Shown piece by piece: positions 26,074 to 34,305 of a stretch of DNA of 64,000 nucleotides (the first letter of the stretch is position 1; each line of letters begins with the position of its first letter). Location: NCBI GenBank assembly GCA_003220535.1, contig QHSU01000090.1, forward strand, positions 29,327 to 93,326. Reading direction: 5' to 3'. The notes under the pieces are model-generated. The model was not told the DNA's origin. It saw only the letters and a list, made by a program, of their open reading frames with translations, and searched no databases. Source of the stretch: Candidatus Rokuibacteriota bacterium (GTDB taxonomy: Bacteria > Methylomirabilota > Methylomirabilia > Rokubacteriales > CSP1-6). Made by a program: the position numbers and the translations under genes.

Positions 26074-26846
26074 CCCGCGCGCGACTCTCCGTCGTCGTCG
26101 TCACGCTGAACGAGGAGGAGCAGCTGCGCGCGTGCCTGGAGACCGTTGCGTGGGCGGACGAGCTGATCGTGGTCGACGCCCTGTCGCAGGACAAGACCGC
26201 GCAGATCGCCCGGGAGTTCACCGATCGCGTCATCGTCCGGCCCTGGCCCGGCTTCGCCGCGCAGAAAAACTTCGGGGTCGGGGAGGCCGGGGGCGACTGG
26301 ATTCTCTCGCTCGACGCCGACGAGCAGGTTTCGGCCGAGCTTCGCGACGAGATCGTGGGCGTGCTGGCCGACGACCTGCCCCACGACGGATACCGCGCGC
26401 CTCGCCGCAACATCTTCTGGGGCCAATGGGTCCGGCACGGCGGTCTCTGGCCCGACTGGCAGCTCCGGCTCTTCCGACGAGGCCGCGGGCGATTCGTCGA
26501 GCGCGCCGTCCACGAGTCGGTCGAGGTGATGGGCAGCGTCGGCCGGCTCCATGGGGCGCTCGTCCACCGGAGCTATCGCGACATCGCCGACTTCCTCGCG
26601 CGCGCCGACCGTTACTCGACCCTGGCCGCCGAGGAGTGGGTGAAGAGCGGAAAGCGCGTGCGGGCAAGCGATCTCGTCGTCCGGCCCGCCGGCCGGTTCC
26701 TGTCCATGTACGTGCTCAAGCTCGGGTGTCTCGACGGGGGGCGCGGCTTCCTTCTGGCGACCCTCTACGCGTACTATGTGTTCATCCGGTCCGCGAAGGC
26801 GTGGGAGAGGATGCGGGAGAGGGCCAGGGAGAGAGAAAGTCACTGA
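26070..26846 (+). CDS. glycosyltransferase family 2 (WaaE/KdtX-like)
   Basis: The 258-residue GT-A enzyme has the GT2 opening LSVVVVTLNEEEQLRACLE, the ADELIVVDALSQDKT segment and the DXD-type LSLDADEQ near residue 86. It also shows the RRNIFWGQWVRHGGLWPDWQ stretch, common to the KdtX/WaaE group that adds glucose to the first heptose of the LPS core. A C-terminal hydrophobic region (FLLATLYAYYVFI) may anchor it to the membrane. It overlaps waaC by ATGA and its stop touches the trpS start (TGATG), which ends the envelope cluster. Confidence 0.87.
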   Translation: MTRARLSVVVVTLNEEEQLRACLETVAWADELIVVDALSQDKTAQIAREFTDRVIVRPWPGFAAQKNFGVGEAGGDWILSLDADEQVSAELRDEIVGVLADDLPHDGYRAPRRNIFWGQWVRHGGLWPDWQLRLFRRGRGRFVERAVHESVEVMGSVGRLHGALVHRSYRDIADFLARADRYSTLAAEEWVKSGKRVRASDLVVRPAGRFLSMYVLKLGCLDGGRGFLLATLYAYYVFIRSAKAWERMRERARERESH

Positions 26847-27838
26847 TGGCGAAACCGGCGAAGGAACGTGTGCTGTCGGGGATGCGGCCGAGCGGCAAGG
26901 TGCACCTGGGCAACTACCTCGGCGCCCTGGCTAACTGGGTGACGCTGCAAGACACGCTGGACTGCTACTATTTCGTCGCCGACTGGCACGCGCTCACCGA
27001 CGACCTCCACACGTCGGACGTTCCCGGCAACGCCGTCGAGATGGTGGCCGACTGGCTCGGGGCGGGGCTCGACCCCGAGCGCTCGACGCTCTTCATCCAG
27101 TCGCTCGTGCCCGAGCACGCGGAGCTGCACCTGCTGTTCTCGATGACCACGCCGGTGACCTGGCTCGAGCGCGTGCCGACCTACCGCGAGCGCATCGAGC
27201 AACAGCATCTGGAGTCGCCTTCGTACGGGCTGCTCGGGTACCCGCTGCTGCAGTCGGCCGACATCCTGATGTACAAGCCTCGCTGGGTGCCGGTCGGCAT
27301 CGATCAGGTGCCCCACGTGGAGCTGACCCGGGAGGTGGCGCGGCGGTTCAACAACACGTTCGGCCCCTTGTTCCCGGAACCGGAGGTGAAGCTGACCGAG
27401 ATTCCGAAGGTCCCGGGCACCGACGGACGGAAGATGTCGAAGTCGTACAACAACACGATCGATCTCGCCGACTCGCCCGAGACGATCGTCCAGAAGGTCC
27501 GGCCGATGGTGACGGACCCCGCGCGGAAGCGGCGCTCCGATCCGGGCAACCCGGACATCTGCCCGGTGTTCGACCTGCACAGGATCTTCACGCCGCCGTC
27601 GGATCGCGAGGCGTGCGCGACCGGGTGCCGGACGGCGGCGATCGGGTGTCTCGACTGCAAGGACGTGCTGCTCAAGCACATGCTGCCGCCCCTGGCGGCG
27701 ATCCGGGAACGCCGGCAGGTCTTCGCGGAGAAGCCCGCCACGATCGTCGAGATCCTGCACGAGGGATCGCGGCGCGCGCGCAAGGTCGCCCAGGCGACGA
27801 TGCAGGACGTCCGCGCGGCGGTCCACTTGGCTCCATGA
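26846..27838 (+). CDS. trpS: tryptophanyl-tRNA synthetase, iron-sulfur type
   Basis: The 330-residue class I synthetase charges tRNA-Trp. It has the HIGH-type motif RPSGKVHLGNY near residue 13 and the KMSKS motif in GRKMSKSYNNTI near 195. Between about residues 236 and 270 it carries four cysteines spaced C-X21-C-X6-C-X2-C (plus one extra Cys). This is nearly the C-X22-C-X6-C-X2-C arrangement known to hold a [4Fe-4S] cluster in the Thermotoga enzyme's anticodon-binding region. The length and both catalytic motifs are intact. It overlaps scpA by four bases. Confidence 0.95.
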   Translation: MAKPAKERVLSGMRPSGKVHLGNYLGALANWVTLQDTLDCYYFVADWHALTDDLHTSDVPGNAVEMVADWLGAGLDPERSTLFIQSLVPEHAELHLLFSMTTPVTWLERVPTYRERIEQQHLESPSYGLLGYPLLQSADILMYKPRWVPVGIDQVPHVELTREVARRFNNTFGPLFPEPEVKLTEIPKVPGTDGRKMSKSYNNTIDLADSPETIVQKVRPMVTDPARKRRSDPGNPDICPVFDLHRIFTPPSDREACATGCRTAAIGCLDCKDVLLKHMLPPLAAIRERRQVFAEKPATIVEILHEGSRRARKVAQATMQDVRAAVHLAP

Positions 27839-28623
27839 GCGTCGAAGAGCCGAACGTCCTCGATCACTCGCGCGACCTCACCCTTCGCGTCGGAGCGTTC
27901 GAGGGCCCCTTCGACCTCCTGTTGCATCTCTGCCGCACGAGCGAGATCGATCTGGCGGCCCTCCCGGTCCGCGCCATCACCGACCAGTACCTCGCCCATC
28001 TCGAGGCGATGGAATTCCGGGACCTCGAAGCGGCCGGGGCATACCTCGTCATGGCCGCGACGTTGATCTACCTCAAGTCCAAGCTCCTGGTGCCGCCCGA
28101 CGAGACGCAGGGGGAGCAGCTCGACGAGGACGGCTTGACCCTGCGGCTCGAGCTCGAGGCGCGCCTGCGCGAGTACGCGCGGGTCAAGGCCCTCGGCGAA
28201 TGTCTCGGCGCGCGGGAAGCCGAGCAGGGCCTGATCTGGGGCCGCCCGGGCAGCACGCTGCCGCCGCCCGAGGAGGTGCCGCTCGAGGATCTCGGCGTGC
28301 ACCTGCTCGAACGAACGTTGAAACGGCTGATCGAGGAGCAGGCCCGGCAGCGGCCGCGCGAGATCGAGCCGAACCCGCCGTCGGTGCTCGAGCGGATGAC
28401 GATGATCCTCTCGGTGCTGCGCGACACCTGGTCGCTGCTCTTCTCGTCGCTGACGGCGGGCGATCGCCGTCGCTCCGAGATCGTCGTGTCACTGCTCGCG
28501 GTGCTCGAGCTGGTCCGTCTCGGTCGCATCAAGACGCAGCAGACCGAGCTCTTCGGGGAGATCGTCATCGAACGCCAGACAGCGATACCGAATGGAGAGC
28601 CCACCCGTGCCGACTCCGACTGA
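27835..28623 (+). CDS. scpA: segregation and condensation protein A
   Basis: ScpA is the kleisin that bridges SMC heads in the chromosome condensin. The 262-residue protein has the N-terminal FEGPFDLLLHLCRTSEIDLAALPV motif (cut across residues 23-46), AAGAYLVMAATLIYLKSKLLVPP near 76 and a C-terminal winged-helix with FLALLELVRLG-like wording (SLLAVLELVRLGRI). The length is normal. It overlaps trpS by ATGA and scpB by 32 bases. The scpA-scpB-rluB order is widespread. No smc gene is in the window. Confidence 0.94.
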   Translation: MSVEEPNVLDHSRDLTLRVGAFEGPFDLLLHLCRTSEIDLAALPVRAITDQYLAHLEAMEFRDLEAAGAYLVMAATLIYLKSKLLVPPDETQGEQLDEDGLTLRLELEARLREYARVKALGECLGAREAEQGLIWGRPGSTLPPPEEVPLEDLGVHLLERTLKRLIEEQARQRPREIEPNPPSVLERMTMILSVLRDTWSLLFSSLTAGDRRRSEIVVSLLAVLELVRLGRIKTQQTELFGEIVIERQTAIPNGEPTRADSD

Positions 28624-29212
28624 CGTCGTCGAAGCGCTCCTGTTCGCGTCCGACACGCCCCTGGAAGCCGCGCGCATCAGCGAGGTCCTCGATCTGGGTG
28701 ACGTCCGCGAGGCGCGCCGGCTCGTCGACGAGCTCCGCGCACGCTACGAGGCATCGAGCCATGGGCTCCAGATCGTCGAGGTGGGCGGCGGCTACCGGAT
28801 GATCACCCGCCCCGAGGTCGCCCCCTGGCTCGTCCGGCTAGCCCGCGCCCGCACGCGGACCCGCCTGTCGCGCCCGGCGCTCGAGACCCTGGCGATCATT
28901 GCCTACAAGCAGTCCGTGTCACGTCCCGAGATCGACGCGGTCCGCGGCGTGAACTCTGAGGGGGTGCTCGACAACCTGCTCGAGCGCCGGCTCGTCCGCA
29001 TCACCGGTCGGAAGGAGGCGCCCGGCCGGCCCTACCTCTTCGAGACGACGCGTGAGTTCCTGGTCGCGTTCGGCCTGCGGGATCTCGGCGATCTGCCCAA
29101 GGTCGAGGGCGAGCTGGTCATCCCGGAGCTGGCGGCCGTCGCCGACCATGGCGAAGCTGAGACTCAACAAGATCCTGGCGCAGGCGGGGCTGACCTCTCG
29201 ACGGGGGGGTGA
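28592..29212 (+). CDS. scpB: segregation and condensation protein B
   Basis: ScpB is a tandem winged-helix dimer that binds ScpA in the SMC complex. The 206-residue protein has VEALLFASDTPLEAARISEVL near the N-terminus (residues 13-33), GGYRMITRPEVAPWL near 67 and ALETLAIIAYKQSVSRPEI near 95, followed by the typical GRPYLFETTREFL. The C-terminal 30 residues are acidic and not conserved. It overlaps both scpA (32 bases) and the pseudouridine synthase (65 bases). Confidence 0.93.
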   Translation: MESPPVPTPTDVVEALLFASDTPLEAARISEVLDLGDVREARRLVDELRARYEASSHGLQIVEVGGGYRMITRPEVAPWLVRLARARTRTRLSRPALETLAIIAYKQSVSRPEIDAVRGVNSEGVLDNLLERRLVRITGRKEAPGRPYLFETTREFLVAFGLRDLGDLPKVEGELVIPELAAVADHGEAETQQDPGAGGADLSTGG

Positions 29213-29891
29213 CCGCCTGATCGTCGACGGCCACGTTGCCGTCAACGGCGCCGTCACGCGGAGTCCCGCCACACTGGCCGATCCCGAGCTGGATGCGATC
29301 ACGGTCGACGGCCGTCCGTTGGCGGCGGCCGAAGCGAAGCGGTACGTGCTGCTCCACAAGCCCCGCGGCTACGTCACCTCCCTCAGCGACCCCCAGGGGC
29401 GTCCCGTCGTCGCCGACCTCGTGGCCCGCGAGGTCCGCCTGTATCCGGTCGGCCGCCTCGACTGGGACGTCGAGGGCGTGCTCCTGCTCACGAACGACGG
29501 GCCACTCACGCACCGCCTTCTCCACCCCCGGTACGCCCTCCCGCGCGTCTACGACGCCCGCGTCGAGGGCGCCGTCGCCCGGAGCGACCTCGCCCGGTGG
29601 CGGCGCGGTGTCACGCTGGACGACGGGCCGGCACGGCCGCTGGCCGTCGAGCTCGTGCGCGTGGGGCCGCAGGAGAGTTACCTGCGTCTGACGTTCGCCG
29701 AAGGGCGCAATCACGAGGTCAAGCGCTTCTGCGAGGCCCTGGGCCATCGCGTGCGGGCGCTCAGGCGGATCGCCTTCGGCCCCGTCAGCCTCGGAACACT
29801 CCGTCCAGGCGAGTCGAGGCCGCTGACCGCGCGGGAAGTGGGGGCACTGCGCGCCGCGGTCGCGACGGCCCGCGATCGCCCGCGAAGCTGA
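29148..29891 (+). CDS. rluB: 23S rRNA pseudouridine synthase RluB/RsuA family
   Basis: The 247-residue enzyme converts uridine to pseudouridine in rRNA. It has an N-terminal S4 domain (LRLNKILAQAGLTSRRGGDR, residues 4-23) and the RsuA/RluB catalytic motif GRLDWDVEGVLLLTNDG near 103, whose Asp is the nucleophile. KPRGYVTS and EGRNHEVKRFCEALGH follow the family pattern. The target is probably the large-subunit RNA, inferred from the scpB-rluB order. The start is ATG 29148 inside scpB. A strong promoter for the next operon begins two bases after the stop. Confidence 0.92.
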   Translation: MAKLRLNKILAQAGLTSRRGGDRLIVDGHVAVNGAVTRSPATLADPELDAITVDGRPLAAAEAKRYVLLHKPRGYVTSLSDPQGRPVVADLVAREVRLYPVGRLDWDVEGVLLLTNDGPLTHRLLHPRYALPRVYDARVEGAVARSDLARWRRGVTLDDGPARPLAVELVRVGPQESYLRLTFAEGRNHEVKRFCEALGHRVRALRRIAFGPVSLGTLRPGESRPLTAREVGALRAAVATARDRPRS

Positions 29892-29892
29892 C

Positions 29893-29921
29893 TTGCTCTT
29901 GCGTAGGGTGAAGCCTATAAT
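29893..29921 (+). promoter_or_regulatory. sigma-70-type promoter of the aromatic operon
   Basis: TTGCTC at 29893-29898 and a perfect TATAAT at 29916-29921 are separated by exactly 17 bases. Transcription should start near 29928, giving a leader of about 33 bases before the pheA ATG at 29961. The leader has no room for a leader peptide or T-box and shows only the GGGAG ribosome site at 29951-29955. This is the best core promoter in the window. Confidence 0.8.
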
Positions 29922-29960
29922 CCGCGATATCCCGAGAGCCAGGCAGCAGTGGGAGTCCCT

Positions 29961-31022
29961 ATGGACCTGGACGATTGGCGTTCCAGGATCAATGACCTCG
30001 ACAACCGAATCCTCCAGCTCCTCAACCAACGCGCCGAGGCCGCCCTCCAGATCGGAGACCTCAAACGAAGGCAGGATGCGCCGTCGTATGCCCCGGAGCG
30101 TGAGGCGGAGATCTTCCGCCGCCTGACCGAGGCGGCGGCCGGGCCGCTGTCCGCCGAGGCGATCCTCACCGTCTGGCGCGAGATCCTCTCCGCGTGTCGC
30201 GCTCTCGAATCGGCGCTGACGGTCTCCTACTTCGGGCCGCAGGCGACCTTCACGCATCGGGCCGCGCTCCAGCGCTTCGGCACCTCGGTGAGTTACCAGC
30301 CGGCGAAGACGATCGCCGACGTGTTCGACGACGTCGAGCGGAGTCGCGCCGACTTCGGCGTCGTGCCGGTGGAGAACAACACCGAGGGCGCCGTCAACGT
30401 GACACTCGACCGCCTGATCGATTCTGACGTGCTCATCTGCGGCGAGCTTCGGCTGGAGATCACGCAGAATCTCCTTTCCCGCGCCGGCGCGCTCGACGGG
30501 GTCAAGCGCGTTCTCTCGCACCCGCAGGGGCTCGCGCAGTGCCGCGGGTGGCTGGCCGCGCACCTGCCCGACGTCACGACCGAGCAGGCGCTGTCCACCG
30601 CCGCGGCCGCGGAAATGGCGGCCGTCGACGCGACGGTCGCCGCGATCGCTTCCGATCTGGCCGCGGAGCTCTACGGCGTGCCGATCCTCCGGGCCGGCAT
30701 CGAAGACAATCCGCACAACTCGACCCGGTTCCTGGTCGTGGGCCGCCACCCGAGCGGCGCGACCGGACGCGACAAGACGTCGATCCTCTTCGCGATGCGC
30801 AACGAGCCCGGCACGCTCTACCGGATCCTCGAGCCGCTGGCGCGGCTCGGGATCAATCTCACGAAGATCGAATCGCGTCCGGCGAAGCAGCGACCCTGGG
30901 AGTACGTGATCTTCGTGGACGTCGAGGGCCATCGCGACACGCCTCCGGTCTCGTCGGCGCTGCGCGAGATCGGGGAGCGGACTCTGTTCCTGAAAGTCCT
31001 CGGGTCGTACCCGGCGGTTTAA
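29961..31022 (+). CDS. pheA: chorismate mutase / prephenate dehydratase (P-protein)
   Basis: The bifunctional 353-residue protein converts chorismate to prephenate and on to phenylpyruvate. A chorismate mutase AroQ domain covers residues 1-90 (DDWRSRINDLDNRILQLLNQ). Prephenate dehydratase covers about 93-275, with the catalytic NSTRF motif. A C-terminal ACT domain covers 285-350, with the ESRP phenylalanine-binding motif, so feedback inhibition by Phe is expected. ATG 29961 has GGGAG five bases upstream; GTG 29949 would add four residues. It is the first gene of pheA-hisC-tyrA-aroA-cmk/plsC-rpsA. Confidence 0.96.
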   Translation: MDLDDWRSRINDLDNRILQLLNQRAEAALQIGDLKRRQDAPSYAPEREAEIFRRLTEAAAGPLSAEAILTVWREILSACRALESALTVSYFGPQATFTHRAALQRFGTSVSYQPAKTIADVFDDVERSRADFGVVPVENNTEGAVNVTLDRLIDSDVLICGELRLEITQNLLSRAGALDGVKRVLSHPQGLAQCRGWLAAHLPDVTTEQALSTAAAAEMAAVDATVAAIASDLAAELYGVPILRAGIEDNPHNSTRFLVVGRHPSGATGRDKTSILFAMRNEPGTLYRILEPLARLGINLTKIESRPAKQRPWEYVIFVDVEGHRDTPPVSSALREIGERTLFLKVLGSYPAV

Positions 31023-31032
31023 AGGAGAGCGC

Positions 31033-32145
31033 ATGCCAACGCAGTGGGAGTCGCTCGCGAACGAACACATCCTGGGCATCGCGCCCTACGAGCCCGGCAA
31101 GCCCATCGAGGAGCTCGAGCGTGAGCTCAACATCCACAACCCGATCAAGCTCGCGTCGAACGAGAACCCACTGTCGCCGTCCGACCGGGTGCAGAAGGCG
31201 ATCATCGCAGCGCTCATCGCTCTCAACCGGTATCCGGACGGGAGCGGCTTCTACCTCCGGCAGGCGCTGGCCAAGAAGCACGGCGTGATGCCCGATCAGA
31301 TCGTGCTCGGCAACGGCTCGAACGAGCTCATCGAGCTGCTGGTCCGCTCCTTCCTCCGTCCGGGTGACGAAGCGGTGGTGCCCCACCCCTCATTCGTCGT
31401 CTACCCGATGATCGTCCAGGCCGCCGGCGGCGTGCGCGTCATGGTGATGCTGAAGGACTTCCGGCTGGACCTCGACGCGATGGCGCGCGCGATCACGCCG
31501 ACGACGAAGATCGTGTTCGTGGCGAACCCGAACAACCCGACCGCCACGATCGTCACCAAGGACGAGGTCGAGCACTTCATGGCGCGGGTTCCCGAGCGCA
31601 CGATCGTGGTGTTCGACGAGGCGTACATCGAGTTCGCGATGGGCCCCGACTTCCCCGATACGCTCTCGGCCGTCAAGCACGGCCGGAAGGTGGTCGTCCT
31701 CCGCACCTTCTCGAAGGCCGCGAGCCTCGCGGGGCTCCGCGTCGGCTATGCCGTCGCGGACGCCGACGCGATCTCGCTGATGAACCGGATCCGCCAGCCC
31801 TTCAACGTGAACTCCCTGGCGCAGGCGGCGGCCCTCGCCGCCCTCGACGACGACGCGCACGTCCTCGAGTGCGTCCGCATGATCGAGGCGGGGCGGCACT
31901 TTCTCTACGACGAGTTCAAGAGCATCGGGCTCTCGTACGTGCCGTCGCGCGCCAACTTCATCCTGGTCGACGTCGGTCGCAGCGCCGCCGACATCTACCA
32001 GAAGCTGCTCCACCAGGGCGTGATCGTGCGCCCGATGACGCCCTTCGGGCTGGAGACCGCGCTGCGGATCACCGTCGGAACGCCGGAAGAGAACCGCAAG
32101 CTCGTGAAGGCGCTCCGCTCCGGGCTGGGAAAGAGCCCCGCGTGA
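31033..32145 (+). CDS. hisC: histidinol-phosphate / aromatic aminotransferase
   Basis: The 370-residue PLP enzyme belongs to aminotransferase fold type I, HisC subgroup. IKLASNENPLSPS lies near residue 36, NGSNELIELLVRSF near 95 and VFVANPNNPT near 156. The PLP lysine is in RTFSKAASLAGLRVGYA near 227. Set between pheA and tyrA, it probably transaminates phenylpyruvate or 4-hydroxyphenylpyruvate as well as, or instead of, imidazole acetol phosphate. That is inference from position, since no other his gene is nearby. An AAAGGAG ribosome site precedes the ATG. The stop overlaps tyrA by GTGA. Confidence 0.9.
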   Translation: MPTQWESLANEHILGIAPYEPGKPIEELERELNIHNPIKLASNENPLSPSDRVQKAIIAALIALNRYPDGSGFYLRQALAKKHGVMPDQIVLGNGSNELIELLVRSFLRPGDEAVVPHPSFVVYPMIVQAAGGVRVMVMLKDFRLDLDAMARAITPTTKIVFVANPNNPTATIVTKDEVEHFMARVPERTIVVFDEAYIEFAMGPDFPDTLSAVKHGRKVVVLRTFSKAASLAGLRVGYAVADADAISLMNRIRQPFNVNSLAQAAALAALDDDAHVLECVRMIEAGRHFLYDEFKSIGLSYVPSRANFILVDVGRSAADIYQKLLHQGVIVRPMTPFGLETALRITVGTPEENRKLVKALRSGLGKSPA

Positions 32146-32990
32146 TCCAGGAGCTCGCGATCGTCGGCGTCGGCCTGCTCGGCGGCTCCGTGGCGAAAGC
32201 GGCGCGAGCCGGCGGGCTCGCCCGTCGGATCGTCGGCGTCGGGCGTGACATCGCCCGGTTGCAGCCGGCCATCGACGATGGATCGCTCGACGTCGCGACG
32301 ATCGAGCTCGAAACGGGCGTGCGCGAGGCCGATTTCATCCTGCTGGCGGCGCCGGTCCTGGCGATCGAGGGGCTGCTGGAGCGGATGTGGCGCGCGGCGC
32401 CCGACGGGACGGTGATCACCGACGTGGGGTCGACGAAGCGCAACATCGTGCGCGCGGCCGAGCGCCTCGCCGCCCGGCGCCCGCTTGCCTTCGTCGGCAG
32501 CCACCCGCTCGCGGGCTCCGAGCAGAGCGGCTACGGCGTCGCCCGCGCCGACCTCTTCCGCGGCGCCACCGTCGTCGTGACTCCGACGGAGGGGACCGAG
32601 CTCGGCGCCCTCAAGCGGGTCACGGAGTTCTGGGAGGCGCTGGGCGCCCGCGTGAGCTCGCTCGATCCCGAGGCGCACGACCGAACCGTCGCGGCCATCA
32701 GCCATCTGCCGCACCTGATCGCGTGCGCGCTGGTCGACGGCGCGGGCCGCGTCGAGCCGGCGGCGCTCGAGCTCGCGGCGCGCGGGTTCCGGGACACGAC
32801 CCGCATCGCGGCCGGCGACCCGGACGTGTGGACCGAGATCTTCCTGGCCAACCGCGATGCGCTGTCGGCGAGCGTCGGAGCCTTCCGGGAGGCGCTCGCC
32901 GATCTGCAGCGCGCCATCGACGCCGGCGCCCCCGAGCCGCTTCGGGCGGCGCTGGCCCGGATCAAGGCGACGCGCGAGGCGGTGCGATGA
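32142..32990 (+). CDS. tyrA: prephenate dehydrogenase
   Basis: The 282-residue NAD(P)-dependent enzyme converts prephenate to 4-hydroxyphenylpyruvate, or arogenate to tyrosine. It has an N-terminal Rossmann motif AIVGVGLLGGSVAKAA at about residues 6-21 and TDVGSTKRNIV near 89. The catalytic-region SHPLAGSEQSGY lies near 123, and SHLPHLIACAL and a helical dimerisation domain follow. No ACT domain is fused, so tyrosine feedback through an ACT domain is not expected. It starts with GTG in the hisC stop and ends in an ATGA overlap with aroA, a common tyrA-aroA pairing. Confidence 0.94.
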   Translation: MIQELAIVGVGLLGGSVAKAARAGGLARRIVGVGRDIARLQPAIDDGSLDVATIELETGVREADFILLAAPVLAIEGLLERMWRAAPDGTVITDVGSTKRNIVRAAERLAARRPLAFVGSHPLAGSEQSGYGVARADLFRGATVVVTPTEGTELGALKRVTEFWEALGARVSSLDPEAHDRTVAAISHLPHLIACALVDGAGRVEPAALELAARGFRDTTRIAAGDPDVWTEIFLANRDALSASVGAFREALADLQRAIDAGAPEPLRAALARIKATREAVR

Positions 32991-34300
32991 GGTTCCGCGT
33001 GCGTCCGGTGCGGCGGCTCGCCGGCTCGGCCGACGTCCCGGGCGACAAGTCCGTCTCTCATCGCGCGGCGCTCCTGGGGGCGATCGCCGACGGCGCCACC
33101 GAGATCCACGGATATCTTGAGGCCGAGGATTGCCTGCGGACGATCACGGCGGTCCAGGCCCTGGGCGCTGCGGTCACACGCAAGGGCCCGGGCCACTACC
33201 GGATCGAGGGCGCCGGCCGTCACGGGCTGCACGAGCCGACCGACGTGATCGACTGTGGCAACTCGGGCACCGCCGTGCGTCTGCTCCTGGGCGTTCTCGC
33301 GGGCCAGCCCTTCTGGACGATGCTCACCGGCGACGAGTCCCTGCGGCGCCGTCCGATGGCGCGGGTGGGCGAGCCACTACGCCGGATGGGCGCGGCGGTG
33401 GTCGGCCGGTCCGGCGGGAGCAAGCTGCCCCTGGCGGTGAAAGGGACGCGGCCGCTCCGCGCGATCACCCACGACTCGCCCGTCGCCTCGGCTCAGGTCA
33501 AGTCGGCGGTGCTGCTGGCAGGGCTCTACGCCGACGGCCCGGTGTCGGTCAGCGAGCCCGCGCCGTCCCGCGATCACTCCGAGCGCATGCTGCGTCAGTT
33601 CGGCGCACGGCTCCTGACCGATGAACGGTCGGTCACGCTGACGCCGGGCGATCTCCGGGGCACCACCGTCTCGGTCCCCGGCGACATCTCGTCGGCCGCG
33701 TTCCTGCTCGTCGCCGCGGCGCTCGCTGGCGACCCTGGCGTGACGATCCATCGGGTGGGCGTGAACCCGACCCGCACCGGGGTCCTCGACGTCCTCGAGG
33801 CGATGGGCGCGCGCCTCGAGCGCGAGCCCGCGCCGTCCGCCGACGAAGGGGAGCCGGCGGCCGCCCTGACGGCGTCGGCGTCGGAGCTCAGGGCGACCTC
33901 GATCGAAGGCGCCCTCATTCCACGCCTCATCGACGAGATTCCGGTGCTCGCCGTCGCGGCCGCGTGCGCCCATGGCGTCACCACGATCGGCGACGCCGCC
34001 GAGCTCAGGGTGAAGGAGTCCGACCGGATCGCGGCTCTCGCCCGCGAGCTCGACAAGATGGGAGTCGTCGTCCAGGAGCGGCCCGACGGCATGTCGATCG
34101 CGGGACCACAGCGCTTCCGTGGCGCGCGCGTGACGAGCGGCGGCGACCATCGCGTCGCGATGGCGCTCGCCGTCGCCGGCCTGGTCGCCGAGGGCGAGAC
34201 GGTCATCGACGATACGGCGTGCGTCGGGACGTCGTTTCCTCAGTTCGCGGCCACGCTCAATGCCCTGGCCGGCACGACCGCCGTGGTCGTCGAGGACTAG
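32987..34300 (+). CDS. aroA: 3-phosphoshikimate 1-carboxyvinyltransferase (EPSP synthase), class II
   Basis: The 437-residue enzyme makes EPSP from shikimate 3-phosphate and PEP. It has GDKSVSHR near residue 20, DCGNSGTAVRLLLG near 89, SAQVKSAVLLAG near 170, SRDHSERML near 193 and NPTRTGVLDVLEAMGA near 261. The C-terminal LRVKESDRI is near 342. The set GDKS, SAQ-V-K, R-D-H-S-E and N-P-T-R is the motif combination that defines class II enzymes, a class described as naturally tolerant to glyphosate. The start is ATG inside tyrA. Confidence 0.95.
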   Translation: MRFRVRPVRRLAGSADVPGDKSVSHRAALLGAIADGATEIHGYLEAEDCLRTITAVQALGAAVTRKGPGHYRIEGAGRHGLHEPTDVIDCGNSGTAVRLLLGVLAGQPFWTMLTGDESLRRRPMARVGEPLRRMGAAVVGRSGGSKLPLAVKGTRPLRAITHDSPVASAQVKSAVLLAGLYADGPVSVSEPAPSRDHSERMLRQFGARLLTDERSVTLTPGDLRGTTVSVPGDISSAAFLLVAAALAGDPGVTIHRVGVNPTRTGVLDVLEAMGARLEREPAPSADEGEPAAALTASASELRATSIEGALIPRLIDEIPVLAVAAACAHGVTTIGDAAELRVKESDRIAALARELDKMGVVVQERPDGMSIAGPQRFRGARVTSGGDHRVAMALAVAGLVAEGETVIDDTACVGTSFPQFAATLNALAGTTAVVVED

Positions 34301-34305
34301 ACCGC

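Noticed and set aside
29118..31079. A 653-codon minus-strand frame opposite rluB and pheA
   Set aside because: Complement of two genes with complete catalytic motifs; no family features of its own.
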